Assembly (NCBI GenBank): GCA_002712305.1
Contig: PATE01000012.1
Coordinates: forward strand, 4,013 to 49,636
Length of the DNA: 45,624 nt
From: Gemmatimonadota bacterium
GTDB lineage: Bacteria; Latescibacterota; UBA2968; UBA8231
Reading direction: 5' to 3'
A program made the translations under genes and the position numbers. The notes under the pieces were generated by a model. It searched no databases. It was not told the origin of the DNA and saw only the letters and a program-made list of their open reading frames with translations. Shown here one piece after another: positions 18,894 through 27,349 of the stretch. How positions within the stretch are numbered: the stretch's first letter is position 1; every line of letters begins with the position of its first letter.

Positions 18894-19700
18894 TCAGACT
18901 CCGAGAATCGTGACCAGTGCCTGGCGGATGAAGGCGAAGAGCGTGAGCAGGATACACGCACCGGCGATCGTGTAGGTGCCAATCCCTTCGCGCGACTCTC
19001 CTTCACGTGCGAACAACCACGCCGTTGCATACCCACCGACAAAGCCGCCGCCGTGGGCCCAATTGTCAACCCCGGAGAACAGGAAACCGAAGATGAACAG
19101 GATCACCGCCCACTGCATGAATTGGCGGGGAAACATGTTGGAGCCGACACGACGACCATATACGATGGCTGCCGCGAGCAGACCGAAGATGCTGCCCGAG
19201 GCGCCCAGTGTATACGCCGAGCCCATGACGGCAGATGCCAGGAATCCCGTGAAACCGGCGACGGTAAAGATGACGAACAGCCGCATGGGTCCGTAGAGAT
19301 CTTCCACGACCGGACCCAGTTGTCTCACCCACATCATGTTAAAACCGATGTGGAGCAGTGAGCCGTGCAGATAGATGGCGGTGATCAAGGTCCACCAGCG
19401 GCCAAAACCAAAAACGGGATAGGCACCCGTCATTCCCACTTTGAAGCTGGAATCTGGAGAGGGGGCTAGGAAGTTCATGCCGCGAAACTCGAAGATCGCC
19501 CTCGGATCAAGAGCAAGGGCCAATACATACAGGCCGATACACACGATCGTGATCAGGTGGGGGAAATCGAGTTGGAGCCCCAGCTGTCGCATCCATGTGG
19601 TGAGACCGAACATGCCCGGTCGGATCTGGCCACAGTGAGGGCAGCGGTTTTCCTCGGAGCCGATCAACTTGTGACAGCCCGGACACAGAATCGCCGGCAT
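18894..19700 (-). CDS. Rhomboid-family intramembrane serine protease with N-terminal zinc ribbon
   Basis: A 268-aa protein. The first 25 residues form a small zinc ribbon (C6-x2-C9 and C20-x2-C23). Six or more membrane helices follow. The catalytic Ser168 lies in GASGSIFG and His216 in VDNWAHGGGFVGGY. The L1/TM2 motif HGSLLHIGFNMMW, which shapes the oxyanion site, is intact, so an active protease cutting membrane proteins is expected. ATG 19700 overlaps the stop of the oxidoreductase gene (TAATG). What the zinc ribbon recruits is unknown. Confidence 0.93.
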   Translation of the reverse strand: MPAILCPGCHKLIGSEENRCPHCGQIRPGMFGLTTWMRQLGLQLDFPHLITIVCIGLYVLALALDPRAIFEFRGMNFLAPSPDSSFKVGMTGAYPVFGFGRWWTLITAIYLHGSLLHIGFNMMWVRQLGPVVEDLYGPMRLFVIFTVAGFTGFLASAVMGSAYTLGASGSIFGLLAAAIVYGRRVGSNMFPRQFMQWAVILFIFGFLFSGVDNWAHGGGFVGGYATAWLFAREGESREGIGTYTIAGACILLTLFAFIRQALVTILGV

Positions 19701-20989
19701 TACAGTCCAAGACCTTCGTTGATGTCTGCCTGATACGCATGGAGGTGGTCGTCGAAGACCTCGTCGAGGGTGACTGCACGGCCCGCGACCTGTGATTCCA
19801 TCCAGGCGTAAGCCATGGCCACTGATCGGGCCCCTTGAATCCCGTCGACCTCCGGGCGCCCTGCCTCGCCCTCGATGGCGGCGGCGAAGTCACAGTATTC
19901 GACGGCAAGAAGCTTGGAGTCGGTTGTGGAGAATTCGTTCGTGTATTCGAAGAATCGATCGCCACCAAACAATCGAGCCGTCGGCTCGTCGAGGCGAAAG
20001 TCGGGGCACAACTCATACAGTGCCTCGTCGTCGACCGGTTCAGACCCTTCACGTTGAATCCGGAGGCGTCGGCCGGATCGATCTCCAGGCAGATCGAGTG
20101 ACCCTTCACTGCCATAGATCGTTCGTTTCCATCCACCTTGCCCACGTGCAGCGTGGTCTTCGATATAGGAGGCCACCGCGCCGGAGGCGAAGCCGATCGT
20201 GGCATACGCGGCGTCATCGGCCGTGGCCTCGAATTCGGCGGGCATCTGTGTCTGCCAGCGTTCGTATACGCCGGCGGAACCGTCGGTGGCCACCTGTTTG
20301 CCGGCAAAACGATTGCGTCGGACGGGTTCGTGCAGTCGTGTCTGTGCGTACATGGTCGTTGCCGGTCCCAGGTAGAACTCCATGATGTCGGCGAAGTGAA
20401 CGCCCACATCCAACAAAACCCCGGATTGGTCCTTCTGGTGGCGCCAAACAGAGATCAGCATGCCATCGCTACCACCGATACTGTGGTGGACCATCAGTCG
20501 TGGTGTTCCGATGGCCCCTGCTTCGACGAGGGCTTTGCCCAGCCGGTTGATGGGATCACGTCGGTAGTTCTCGGCCGTCGACAGCACGCACTCGTTGCGC
20601 GCCGCCGCTTGCATCATGATCTGGCAGGCTCGGCTGGTCAGCCCCAGGGGTTTCTCACTCATTACATGCCAACCCCGGTCGAAGGCATCCACAGCGATGG
20701 TGTGATGGAATCGGGGTGTGGTGGTCAGGTCGATGGCTGCCACTTCGGTGGCTGAGGCCAATTCGTCGAGTGTGGCCGCCACAACCGGGCGTGAACCTCC
20801 AAGCTTCGCTTGCGCCTCGTCGGCCAGGGAGTTCGCATTTCCCAAATCGGGGTCGCAGGCACCCACCAGTTGAAAGGGCGTGAGCCCCGCCTGGGCGAGC
20901 TCCACGAACCCGCCGAGCCGGCGATGACCCATGCCACCGCATCCGACGATGGCGAGCGGAATCGCTTCGGCCAACGTGGCCTGAGGCAT
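19700..20989 (-). CDS. Gfo/Idh/MocA-family oxidoreductase
   Basis: A 429-aa NAD(P)-dependent dehydrogenase likely acting on a sugar, inositol or sugar acid. The N-terminal Rossmann fold has AIVGCGGMGHRRL; the family motif EKP appears in VMSEKPLGLTSRA near residue 115. The C-terminal beta-sheet domain follows, with MVHHSIGGSDG and DVGVHFADIMEFYLG containing a candidate active-site His. AGGAG lies 7 bases before the ATG. It sits downstream of an enolase-superfamily dehydratase, so the two may act in one acid-sugar pathway (inference). Confidence 0.93.
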   Translation of the reverse strand: MPQATLAEAIPLAIVGCGGMGHRRLGGFVELAQAGLTPFQLVGACDPDLGNANSLADEAQAKLGGSRPVVAATLDELASATEVAAIDLTTTPRFHHTIAVDAFDRGWHVMSEKPLGLTSRACQIMMQAAARNECVLSTAENYRRDPINRLGKALVEAGAIGTPRLMVHHSIGGSDGMLISVWRHQKDQSGVLLDVGVHFADIMEFYLGPATTMYAQTRLHEPVRRNRFAGKQVATDGSAGVYERWQTQMPAEFEATADDAAYATIGFASGAVASYIEDHAARGQGGWKRTIYGSEGSLDLPGDRSGRRLRIQREGSEPVDDEALYELCPDFRLDEPTARLFGGDRFFEYTNEFSTTDSKLLAVEYCDFAAAIEGEAGRPEVDGIQGARSVAMAYAWMESQVAGRAVTLDEVFDDHLHAYQADINEGLGL

Positions 20990-21045
20990 GTGAAAACTCC
21001 TGTGGTGGTGAAGGAACTCTTGCGTTGAAGGAAGGTGCGGCGGGA

Positions 21046-22188
21046 CTACACGTCAGAGGGTGTCAACTGCATCCCCGAGAAGCGCTCGATCCCTTCCGGG
21101 TTCCAATCGAGACCCAGTCCCGGGCCGATGGGAATGTTCAGGTGTCCCTTGTCGTCGAGGGCGAAGGGGTCACCGAGCACAAGGTCCTCAATATACGGGG
21201 CAGGAGTGATGTATTCTACCCAACGTGCGGTCGGCACGGCGGCGACCAACTGAAGATCGGCCGCCAGCCCGACGGCCGTGTTCCAGCCATGGGGGACGAA
21301 GAGGATGGAGTGGTCGTATGCGTGCATGGCGATGCGAAACTCTTCCGACAGACCCCCCACCTTTGTCACATCCGGCTGGATGTAGTCGACGGCGCGTTGC
21401 TCGATCCAGGGCTGAAAGGCCTGGCGGCGTGTGAGAACCTCGCAACTGGTGATCGGCAGCCGTGCGTGTTCGGTAAGTTTGCAGTAGCCGGCCAGATCAT
21501 CGGGTCGCAGGGGCTCTTCGAACCAGGTGATGCCATAGTCGCACAACATCTGCGACGTCGTGAGGGCCCACTTGTAACCGTGAGGCCAGTACCGATCAGA
21601 GCCGCCTGCGTCGACCATCAATTCCACATCGGCGCCGACCGTCTCGCGAGCCGTGCTGACGATCTCCTCGTCAAGTTCGTGCGAAACACGGCCGAAGGGG
21701 CCCCAGCCCATCTTGATCGCCCGAAAACCCCGGGCCACGGCATCTTCCAACCGCGCCCGCAACACATCCGGTTCAGCCATCAGTAGAGAACCGTAGGGTT
21801 TGATCGATTCGCGGTAGCGGCCCCCGAGAAGTCGACTGACCGGCTGGTCAGTGACCTTACCGAACAGATCCCACATGGCGATGTCGATCCCCGAAATCAG
21901 GTGCGTGATCGCCCCGCCTCGTCCTTGCCAGAAAGTCGATTGGTGCAACTTCTCACACACGCGAGCAGGCTCAATGGCGCTTTCGCCTAAAGCCATAGGG
22001 CGCAGAATACCGAGGGCGCCCTCGCACAGTTTGGACGAGGTGTAGACGGAGCCCAAGCCGGTGACCCCCTCATCGGAGACCACCTCCACGAGCGTGTGAA
22101 GATTCTCCTGCTCGTCGAATCCCTGGTCCCAGCCCCCATCGGCAGTAGCTCCGGTGAGGGGCAGCAGGCGAATGTCGGTGATCTTCAT
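21046..22188 (-). CDS. Mandelate racemase/muconate lactonizing enzyme family protein (enolase superfamily)
   Basis: A 380-aa enolase-superfamily enzyme, probably an acid-sugar dehydratase. The N-terminal capping domain is followed by a TIM barrel with metal ligands in ELMVDAGG, FEEPLRPDDL and TSCEVLTRRQ. The base region has AIKMGWGPFG, and the catalytic-type residues QPDVTKVGG and VPHGWNT match the mandelate racemase subgroup. The physiological substrate is not predictable. The upstream VOC gene ends 15 bp before this start, and the Gfo/Idh gene begins 56 bp after the stop; all are on the same strand. Confidence 0.92.
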   Translation of the reverse strand: MKITDIRLLPLTGATADGGWDQGFDEQENLHTLVEVVSDEGVTGLGSVYTSSKLCEGALGILRPMALGESAIEPARVCEKLHQSTFWQGRGGAITHLISGIDIAMWDLFGKVTDQPVSRLLGGRYRESIKPYGSLLMAEPDVLRARLEDAVARGFRAIKMGWGPFGRVSHELDEEIVSTARETVGADVELMVDAGGSDRYWPHGYKWALTTSQMLCDYGITWFEEPLRPDDLAGYCKLTEHARLPITSCEVLTRRQAFQPWIEQRAVDYIQPDVTKVGGLSEEFRIAMHAYDHSILFVPHGWNTAVGLAADLQLVAAVPTARWVEYITPAPYIEDLVLGDPFALDDKGHLNIPIGPGLGLDWNPEGIERFSGMQLTPSDV

Positions 22189-22203
22189 CAGGTGCGGTCC
22201 TTT

Positions 22204-22605
22204 TCAGGCAATCGGATGGCGAGGGTTCCAGGCGACTTCCCAGACAAACCCGTCCGGATCGGCAAAATAGCCAGCATATCCACCCCAGGCGGCAGTCTCG
22301 CCGTGCTTGAGGATCTGTCCCCCATGGTGGCCCACGTGGGAAAGCAACTCGTCTACCTCCTGCTGGGAGCCCACGTTGTGAGCCAGGGAGATCCCTGCAA
22401 ACCCTGCCCCTGCAGGATCGACGCCGGCGTCTGCCGCCAACCGCGTGCGCGGATACAGAGCCAACCGCAGACCCCCCATGTCAAAGAAGGAGACGATCGC
22501 CGTCGAAGAGGGCAACAGGTCCAGCTCAAGCACACCGGCATAAAAGGCCGTGGCCTGCTGCAGATCGCTGACGCCGAGAGTGATAAAGCTGATCCGCGGT
22601 TTCAT
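22204..22605 (-). CDS. VOC (glyoxalase/bleomycin-resistance fold) family protein
   Basis: A 133-aa single-module-pair VOC protein. It has the typical opening ISFITLGVSDLQQATAFYAG and closing GYFADPDGFVWEVAWNP, which carries a likely metal-ligand Glu. Members range from glyoxalase I to dioxygenases and antibiotic-binding proteins, and length and motifs do not separate them. It lies 15 bp before the enolase-superfamily gene, so a role as a small lyase or isomerase in the same pathway is possible. Confidence 0.88.
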   Translation of the reverse strand: MKPRISFITLGVSDLQQATAFYAGVLELDLLPSSTAIVSFFDMGGLRLALYPRTRLAADAGVDPAGAGFAGISLAHNVGSQQEVDELLSHVGHHGGQILKHGETAAWGGYAGYFADPDGFVWEVAWNPRHPIA

Positions 22606-22655
22606 CGCCCTGATGATCGGCTACAGGCCCGCCAAACGCCACTTCCAGAAACGAG

Positions 22656-23201
22656 TTACCGATGGTTTTCGGCCAGCGGGAGTCGTGCACTCACCAACAG
22701 ATAGACAAGACCCACCCCAGCAACGGCCACCCCAAACCCCCAGAATCCAGTGGAGTATAAACTGCCGGTGACGATCAGACCCATAGCCAGGACGACGACG
22801 TCACCGCCCGTTTCAGCCACGAAACTCTTTACAGAGGAGACGGTGGCGCGATGATCGCTAGGAATGGCAGCCTGCAACCGCGCATCATAGATGATGTCGA
22901 TCACCTGGAAGACGAAGACGAAGAACAGAATCAACAGCACACCTGCCACATGCATCGACCGAGCGGCGATGAACAGGCCCACACCACTGACCGCTAGCGC
23001 AGAGAACAGGATGCGAGAGGGCATGTCGACAAATCGATGGGCGAAGAAACTGGCCAGCGCCTGTACACCACAGGTGAGGGACAGGAAAAGACCCAGTGAA
23101 TAGGGTGCCACGCCCATGGACGAGATGAAGATGGGCCAGTATTCCTCTAAGGTTCCACCCAGGGCAAAGACGAGGGCAGCAAACAGAACGAGGTGTCGCA
23201 C
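22656..23201 (-). pseudogene. MFS transporter, C-terminal half (separated by frameshifts)
   Basis: This 181-aa reading frame holds transmembrane segments 7-12 of a major facilitator transporter, starting PRVRHLVLFAALVFALGG, then TLEEYWPIF. It has no signal for independent translation and begins abruptly at a GTG that is an internal Val codon. The N-terminal half is the frame ending at 23233. A one-base loss near the CCCC run at 23204-23207 explains the second frame change. It could be a true pseudogene, a recoded gene or an assembly error. Confidence 0.8.
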
Positions 23202-23232
23202 CCGGGGACGCAGACTTCTCCGACACCGGCCT

Positions 23233-23826
23233 TCAGCGTTGCCACATAGGCGCCAAACCCACGATCACGACCATCGCGGGTGCCGCCGTGGGCAGAAGCA
23301 TCAGCAGCAGACCCGCCAGCAAGGCGGCAGCGCAGCTGGCGTAGATCAGGACGGGGTAACCACCGGATACTGCCCAGGCGGCGATGGCCCCCGAGACGAC
23401 GATGCCCATCAGCCCCAGGCTGCGGCAGCGGCCAAGGACCTGGGCATACTCATCCTCGCGCTCGAAGTGTTTGAGTTCGTCATACACCAGCGCCTCGAAG
23501 GCGCCTGACCCGAGTGAACCCTCGATCCCCCATAGAACGAAACCGATGAGAAATCCCCAGAATCCCGGGAAGAACACCCAGCACAGATAACCACTGGCTC
23601 GAAAGACCGATCCGATAACCATGATGGCTTTTCGAGAGTGTCGATCGGCAAGAACACCGGAGGGGACTTCGAGCACGATCGTCGTGGCGCACCAGACGGC
23701 GAGCAGTGTCGAGATCTGCATCGGTGTCAGTCCGTGATCGACGAACATGACCGCATAGAACGGATAGATGAGCATGAGCTCATCGAAAAAGAAATGGGCG
23801 TACAGGCGGGTCAGGAAGGATTTCAT
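23233..23826 (-). pseudogene. MFS transporter, N-terminal half (separated by frameshifts)
   Basis: A 197-aa reading frame with six transmembrane segments and the MFS motif A region VPSGVLADRHSRKAIMV. ATG 23826 is preceded by GAGG with 6-base spacing. The frame fails after PAMVV: the expected linker continues in another frame as DRGFGAYVATLKAGVGEV, then changes again into the C-terminal half. The first shift lies at about 23262-23270. As read, the protein would end prematurely at TGA 23233-23235 after TM6. Intact homologues in this family are about 400 aa. Confidence 0.8.
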
Positions 23827-24135
23827 CGCAAGCCTCATCGAACAACGGTAGCAGTTGGCGGCGGATTGTGCGCGGACAGCGCCGCACAGACACAAGAAGG
23901 CACCTGCCGTTGCCGTGGAGGTGCCCGGGCGTGATAGGGACACCGACACGGAGGCGAGTACCTGCCACCGCTACGAGTTGGAGGGCTTGCGACCCAGCTG
24001 CTGTAGACAACCGGGAAACAGAAGAGTCAGAGTCAGGTGAATCCGCTGAAGATTTCCATACCTGAGCAGACGCAGCAGGCCCGGGCTGGTTCCTTACGTG
24101 GCGCCTGATTGCGGTAGCGGCTATACTGCCTGCCC
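23827..24135. other. Divergent intergenic region (309 bp)
   Basis: The gap lies between the broken MFS gene (minus) and the nucleotidyltransferase gene (plus). I see no coding signal or RNA gene in it. It holds two GCCCGGGC palindromes (around 23924 and 24079) and a -10-like TATACT just before the plus-strand ATG. Longer overlapping reading frames in this gap lack start signals and recognisable content. Confidence 0.55.
24122..24127 (+). promoter_or_regulatory. TATACT -10 box directly upstream of ATG (leaderless pattern)
   Basis: TATACT lies 8 bases before the ATG at 24136. Transcription would begin at or next to the start codon, and no ribosome binding site is present. No convincing -35 box is found at 16-18 bases. 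Confidence 0.5.
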
Positions 24136-24897
24136 ATGAAAGCAATCATCATTGGTGCCGGCCGTGGGTCTCGGTTGAGGGCTCTCACGGAGGAGGTTCC
24201 CAAGCCGTATGCGCCGATCGGCGGCCGGCGGATTCTCGACTGGCTGCTGGAATCACTGCAGGACGCCGGACTCGATCAGATTATCTTTGTCGGCGGCTAC
24301 CAATACGACCTGGTGCGCGCCGACTATCCCGATCTCGAGTTTCGTCACAATCCCGACTGGGCCCAGACGAACATTCTCGCCTCGCTCATGTGTGCTGAAG
24401 ACTGCATGGACGACGGGTTCGTGTGCACCTACGCCGATATTCTCTATCGGCCCGAGGTCGTGCGCCGAGCCCTCGAGCACGAAGCAGAAGCCGTTTTGTG
24501 TGTCGACACCCACTGGCGCACACGCTACGCTCACCGCAGCCAGCATCCTGAAGATGACGCAGAGAAGGTGACGGCTGACGGAGATCGGATCACGAGGATC
24601 AATCGCACGATTCCCTCTCACGAGGCCGATGGCGAATACATCGGTGTCGCGCGCTTCAGTGCGCAAGTATCCGATCAACTGCGACGAACCTATCACGATG
24701 TGAGGGAGCGGCTGGGGGACGAACCGTGGAAAGCGGGTGCACCCTTCCCGAAGGCGTACTTGATTCACCTCTACGAAGAGATGCTCGAGGCGGGCCACGA
24801 CTTCCACATGGTGACCACCGATGGTCAATACATGGAGGTGGACACCGAAGAGGACTTCGAGCTGGCCAATCAACGCTGGCCGAAACTCTACGGGTGA
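24136..24897 (+). CDS. Sugar-phosphate / phosphocholine nucleotidyltransferase
   Basis: A 253-aa NTP transferase that should join a nucleotide to a phosphorylated sugar or choline. The nucleotide-binding signature is clear: IIGAGRGSRLRALTEEVPKP, then YAPIGGRRILDW. The later motif NPDWAQTNILASLM and the acidic ADILYRP resemble LicC-type CTP:phosphocholine cytidylyltransferases, but glucose-1-phosphate transferases are also possible. The C-terminus MEVDTEEDFELAN carries the usual metal-binding Asp region. A MetE-like gene follows 35 bp downstream on the same strand. Confidence 0.88.
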   Translation: MKAIIIGAGRGSRLRALTEEVPKPYAPIGGRRILDWLLESLQDAGLDQIIFVGGYQYDLVRADYPDLEFRHNPDWAQTNILASLMCAEDCMDDGFVCTYADILYRPEVVRRALEHEAEAVLCVDTHWRTRYAHRSQHPEDDAEKVTADGDRITRINRTIPSHEADGEYIGVARFSAQVSDQLRRTYHDVRERLGDEPWKAGAPFPKAYLIHLYEEMLEAGHDFHMVTTDGQYMEVDTEEDFELANQRWPKLYG

Positions 24898-24932
24898 TGG
24901 AGACAACAACCCTGTTGGAAAGGTGAGAGGTC

Positions 24933-26036
24933 GTGTCTACGGTCGAACGATATGGAACCCTGTTTCCCACAGCGGTTGTCGGCTCTATGCCGCGACCGGA
25001 GTTCGTGCGCCAGATCGTTCTGGACGGCGGCTCTGGCGATAAGGACGCCGATGGCCAGCGTCTCGATGCGGCCGTCGCTTACACTGCCTCTCTGCAGTCG
25101 GCAGCCGGCCTCGATATCATCACCGACGGTGAGTGGCGTCGAGCTTCCTATGTGGGGGTCATCGCGCAGTTGGCCCATGGATTCGAGCTGGGCACCAGTG
25201 ACGATGGACGTCCCTGGACCGTCATCGTCGACAAGGTCGAACCCAAGCAGCCCGGCACGGTGGCTGCCGAGGTGGCGGCGCTCAGAAGGGTGACCGATCG
25301 CCGCATCAAGGTCTGTTTGCCCGCCCCTGCGCTTCTCGGCGAGCGCATGTGGGAGTCGGACCGATCGGCCCTCGCCTATCCGACGCGCCGTGCCTTCATC
25401 GAGGCGGTTACACCGATCCTGCGGCAGGAGGCGCAGCTGTGCGTCGAGGCAGGCGCCCATGTGGTGCAGGTGGATGACCCGCACCTGTGTCTGCTTGTGG
25501 ACGAGGAGGTACGTCGCCACTACGATGACGCCGAGACCGAGGTGGCAGGTGGGGCTGATGGCGAGGCTCGCCTATCGGTGGACATGGACAACGAGGTCCT
25601 GGCAGGGGTAGGCAGCGGTGCTGTGCGCGCCGTGCACCTGTGTCGGCGGGCCGGCGCACGGGTTCGCGGGGACGCCGCCCATGCCGGAGGATACGACCCG
25701 ATCATCTCCGCCCTGAACCAGCTCGACACGGATCATCTGACGCTCGAATTCACGAGCCCTGGTGCTGGAGATGTGAGTGTACTCCGTCAGCTTCGTGAAG
25801 ACATCGAGATCGGGCTGGGATGCGTCAGTGTCCATCCCGGGCAGGTCGACGAGCCCGAGACGATCGTCCGCCGCGTCGAGCAGGCGATGACGGTGATCGA
25901 CAAGGAGCGAATCGTTTTGAACCCTGACTGTGGTTTCGCCCCTGGATCTGCGGCCCGAGTCGACCTCGACGAGGTGTACACAAAACTCAGCAACGAGGCG
26001 GCTGCGGCACGTCTGTTGCGCGAACGCCACGGGTGA
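24933..26036 (+). CDS. MetE-like (cobalamin-independent methionine synthase C-terminal family) protein
   Basis: A 367-aa protein that corresponds only to the C-terminal catalytic barrel of MetE, which is about 750 aa. Zinc-ligand motifs are present: VHLCRR (His, Cys) and LNPDCGFAPG (Cys), with an acidic position in LTLEFTSPGAG. The start PTAVVGSMPRP and LDIITDGEWRR are typical of stand-alone MetE-like proteins. Such 'core' MetE forms may use corrinoid proteins or small methyl donors instead of folate, so the donor is open. The GTG start is preceded by a purine-rich GAGAGG. It converges on the membrane-protein gene with a 14-bp gap. Confidence 0.87.
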   Translation: MSTVERYGTLFPTAVVGSMPRPEFVRQIVLDGGSGDKDADGQRLDAAVAYTASLQSAAGLDIITDGEWRRASYVGVIAQLAHGFELGTSDDGRPWTVIVDKVEPKQPGTVAAEVAALRRVTDRRIKVCLPAPALLGERMWESDRSALAYPTRRAFIEAVTPILRQEAQLCVEAGAHVVQVDDPHLCLLVDEEVRRHYDDAETEVAGGADGEARLSVDMDNEVLAGVGSGAVRAVHLCRRAGARVRGDAAHAGGYDPIISALNQLDTDHLTLEFTSPGAGDVSVLRQLREDIEIGLGCVSVHPGQVDEPETIVRRVEQAMTVIDKERIVLNPDCGFAPGSAARVDLDEVYTKLSNEAAAARLLRERHG

Positions 26037-26050
26037 CGCTGACGGCCTCA

Positions 26051-27349
26051 TCACCTTCCAAGGCGATGAAACCATACCTTCACCTGCGACGGTCGTGGTG
26101 CAGGTCCTTCCCCCGCTGATTTCGACAGGCGTTCGCTCACAGTCGCTGCGTCCGACGCCTCGAGGTCGCGCAGCGAATGGTATCCGGCGGCCACCAGCTG
26201 ATTGCCAAATTGGTGGCCAATTCCTTCATGCATATATAGTTCGACCGTGTCCCTCACACGGGCCACGGTGACTGCCTCGACGTCTTGTTCGAGCTGTCGC
26301 CACACGCGTTCACTCCCCAGGCCCACCAGATCGGTCAGATGTTCCACACCTTGCTGCCGAAACCACTTCAGATCGCTCTGCGTGAAGGCCCGTATCTGCT
26401 GCACCCGGGGTGTCGTTGAGGTCACCGTGACACGCTGCATGTGATCGTACACCCCGTGACTGAACAGCAGCGCCAGCAGCGGAATCACCGTGCGAAAGAT
26501 CTTCGATCGTGGCGGCCCCTGTTGAGTAAAGTCACCCAGGGGTGGGCACAGTCTTGCCCAGACGAGGAGTCGGTAGGTGCAGGCGCACTCCACCGCAAAG
26601 GGTGGAAAACCGACGAACCCAAGCAGGGGCATCTCGAAGAGTTTGAGTTCGTCAAAGAAGGGTACCGTGTAGATCCATTTGGCTCGCGCCCAGAAGTTGA
26701 AGAACTCCCAACAACCGCCGGCGATGAATCCGGCGATCAGCAGGCGCAGGGTCGGACCCAGATCACCTCGTTCCAGCTGGCGCAGGATGCCGTCGATCCC
26801 GAGGCGATGATTCAACGATGCCAGAATCAGGAAGGTGCCGCCCCACACGAGCGGATAGAAATGCACGGGGTCGGCGACCCACAGGACAAAGAACCCAACG
26901 CCCCCAGCCACCAGCACCCGTCTGTGGTTCGACGACAGCTGCAATGGCGGGATCCGCACCGAGCTGCTCCAGCGGGTCCGCAGCCAGTGGTCGATCCAGA
27001 AGATGCCGGGGAAGACGGTGCCAAAGGCGACGAAGGTCGCCAGCCACCTAAGAAGCGGTTCATCCTCAACGAGGATGTAGTACCAGTTCTGCAGACGGAA
27101 ATTGCACAGCTCGTAGAAGAACCAGCTGACGGCCGACCAGAAGCCGATCTGCACCCATCCGGCATCACCCACACGCGCCAGCAGAGACGAGCCCTCACCA
27201 CGCGCGATCAACTGGTCAAACGTTACGATGAGGCCCGCCCAAGCACATAGATAGAAGTGCGTCGCGATCGGCTCTACACCCGCAGCGGCCAGGGCATAGG
27301 TCACCCCGAGCCAGAGGGGTCCACACCAGGTGGCCATCATCCTGTTCAC
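26051..27349 (-). CDS. Polytopic membrane protein with helix-hairpin-helix-like C-terminal tail
   Basis: A 432-aa protein of unknown function. Residues about 1-310 form roughly eight to nine hydrophobic helices with many aromatic residues; conserved-looking blocks are FYELCNFRLQNWYYI, CWEFFNFWARAKWIYTVPFF and PLLGFVGFPPFAVECACTYR. The last 110 residues are soluble and show two short repeats (WFRQQGVEHLTDLVGLG and GIGHQFGNQLVAAGYHSL) that look like the paired helix-hairpin-helix units of DUF4332. GTG 27349 overlaps the hydrolase stop (GTGA); ATG codons at 27340 and 27337 are alternatives. It is the last gene of the radical SAM cluster. Confidence 0.75.
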   Translation of the reverse strand: MNRMMATWCGPLWLGVTYALAAAGVEPIATHFYLCAWAGLIVTFDQLIARGEGSSLLARVGDAGWVQIGFWSAVSWFFYELCNFRLQNWYYILVEDEPLLRWLATFVAFGTVFPGIFWIDHWLRTRWSSSVRIPPLQLSSNHRRVLVAGGVGFFVLWVADPVHFYPLVWGGTFLILASLNHRLGIDGILRQLERGDLGPTLRLLIAGFIAGGCWEFFNFWARAKWIYTVPFFDELKLFEMPLLGFVGFPPFAVECACTYRLLVWARLCPPLGDFTQQGPPRSKIFRTVIPLLALLFSHGVYDHMQRVTVTSTTPRVQQIRAFTQSDLKWFRQQGVEHLTDLVGLGSERVWRQLEQDVEAVTVARVRDTVELYMHEGIGHQFGNQLVAAGYHSLRDLEASDAATVSERLSKSAGEGPAPRPSQVKVWFHRLGR

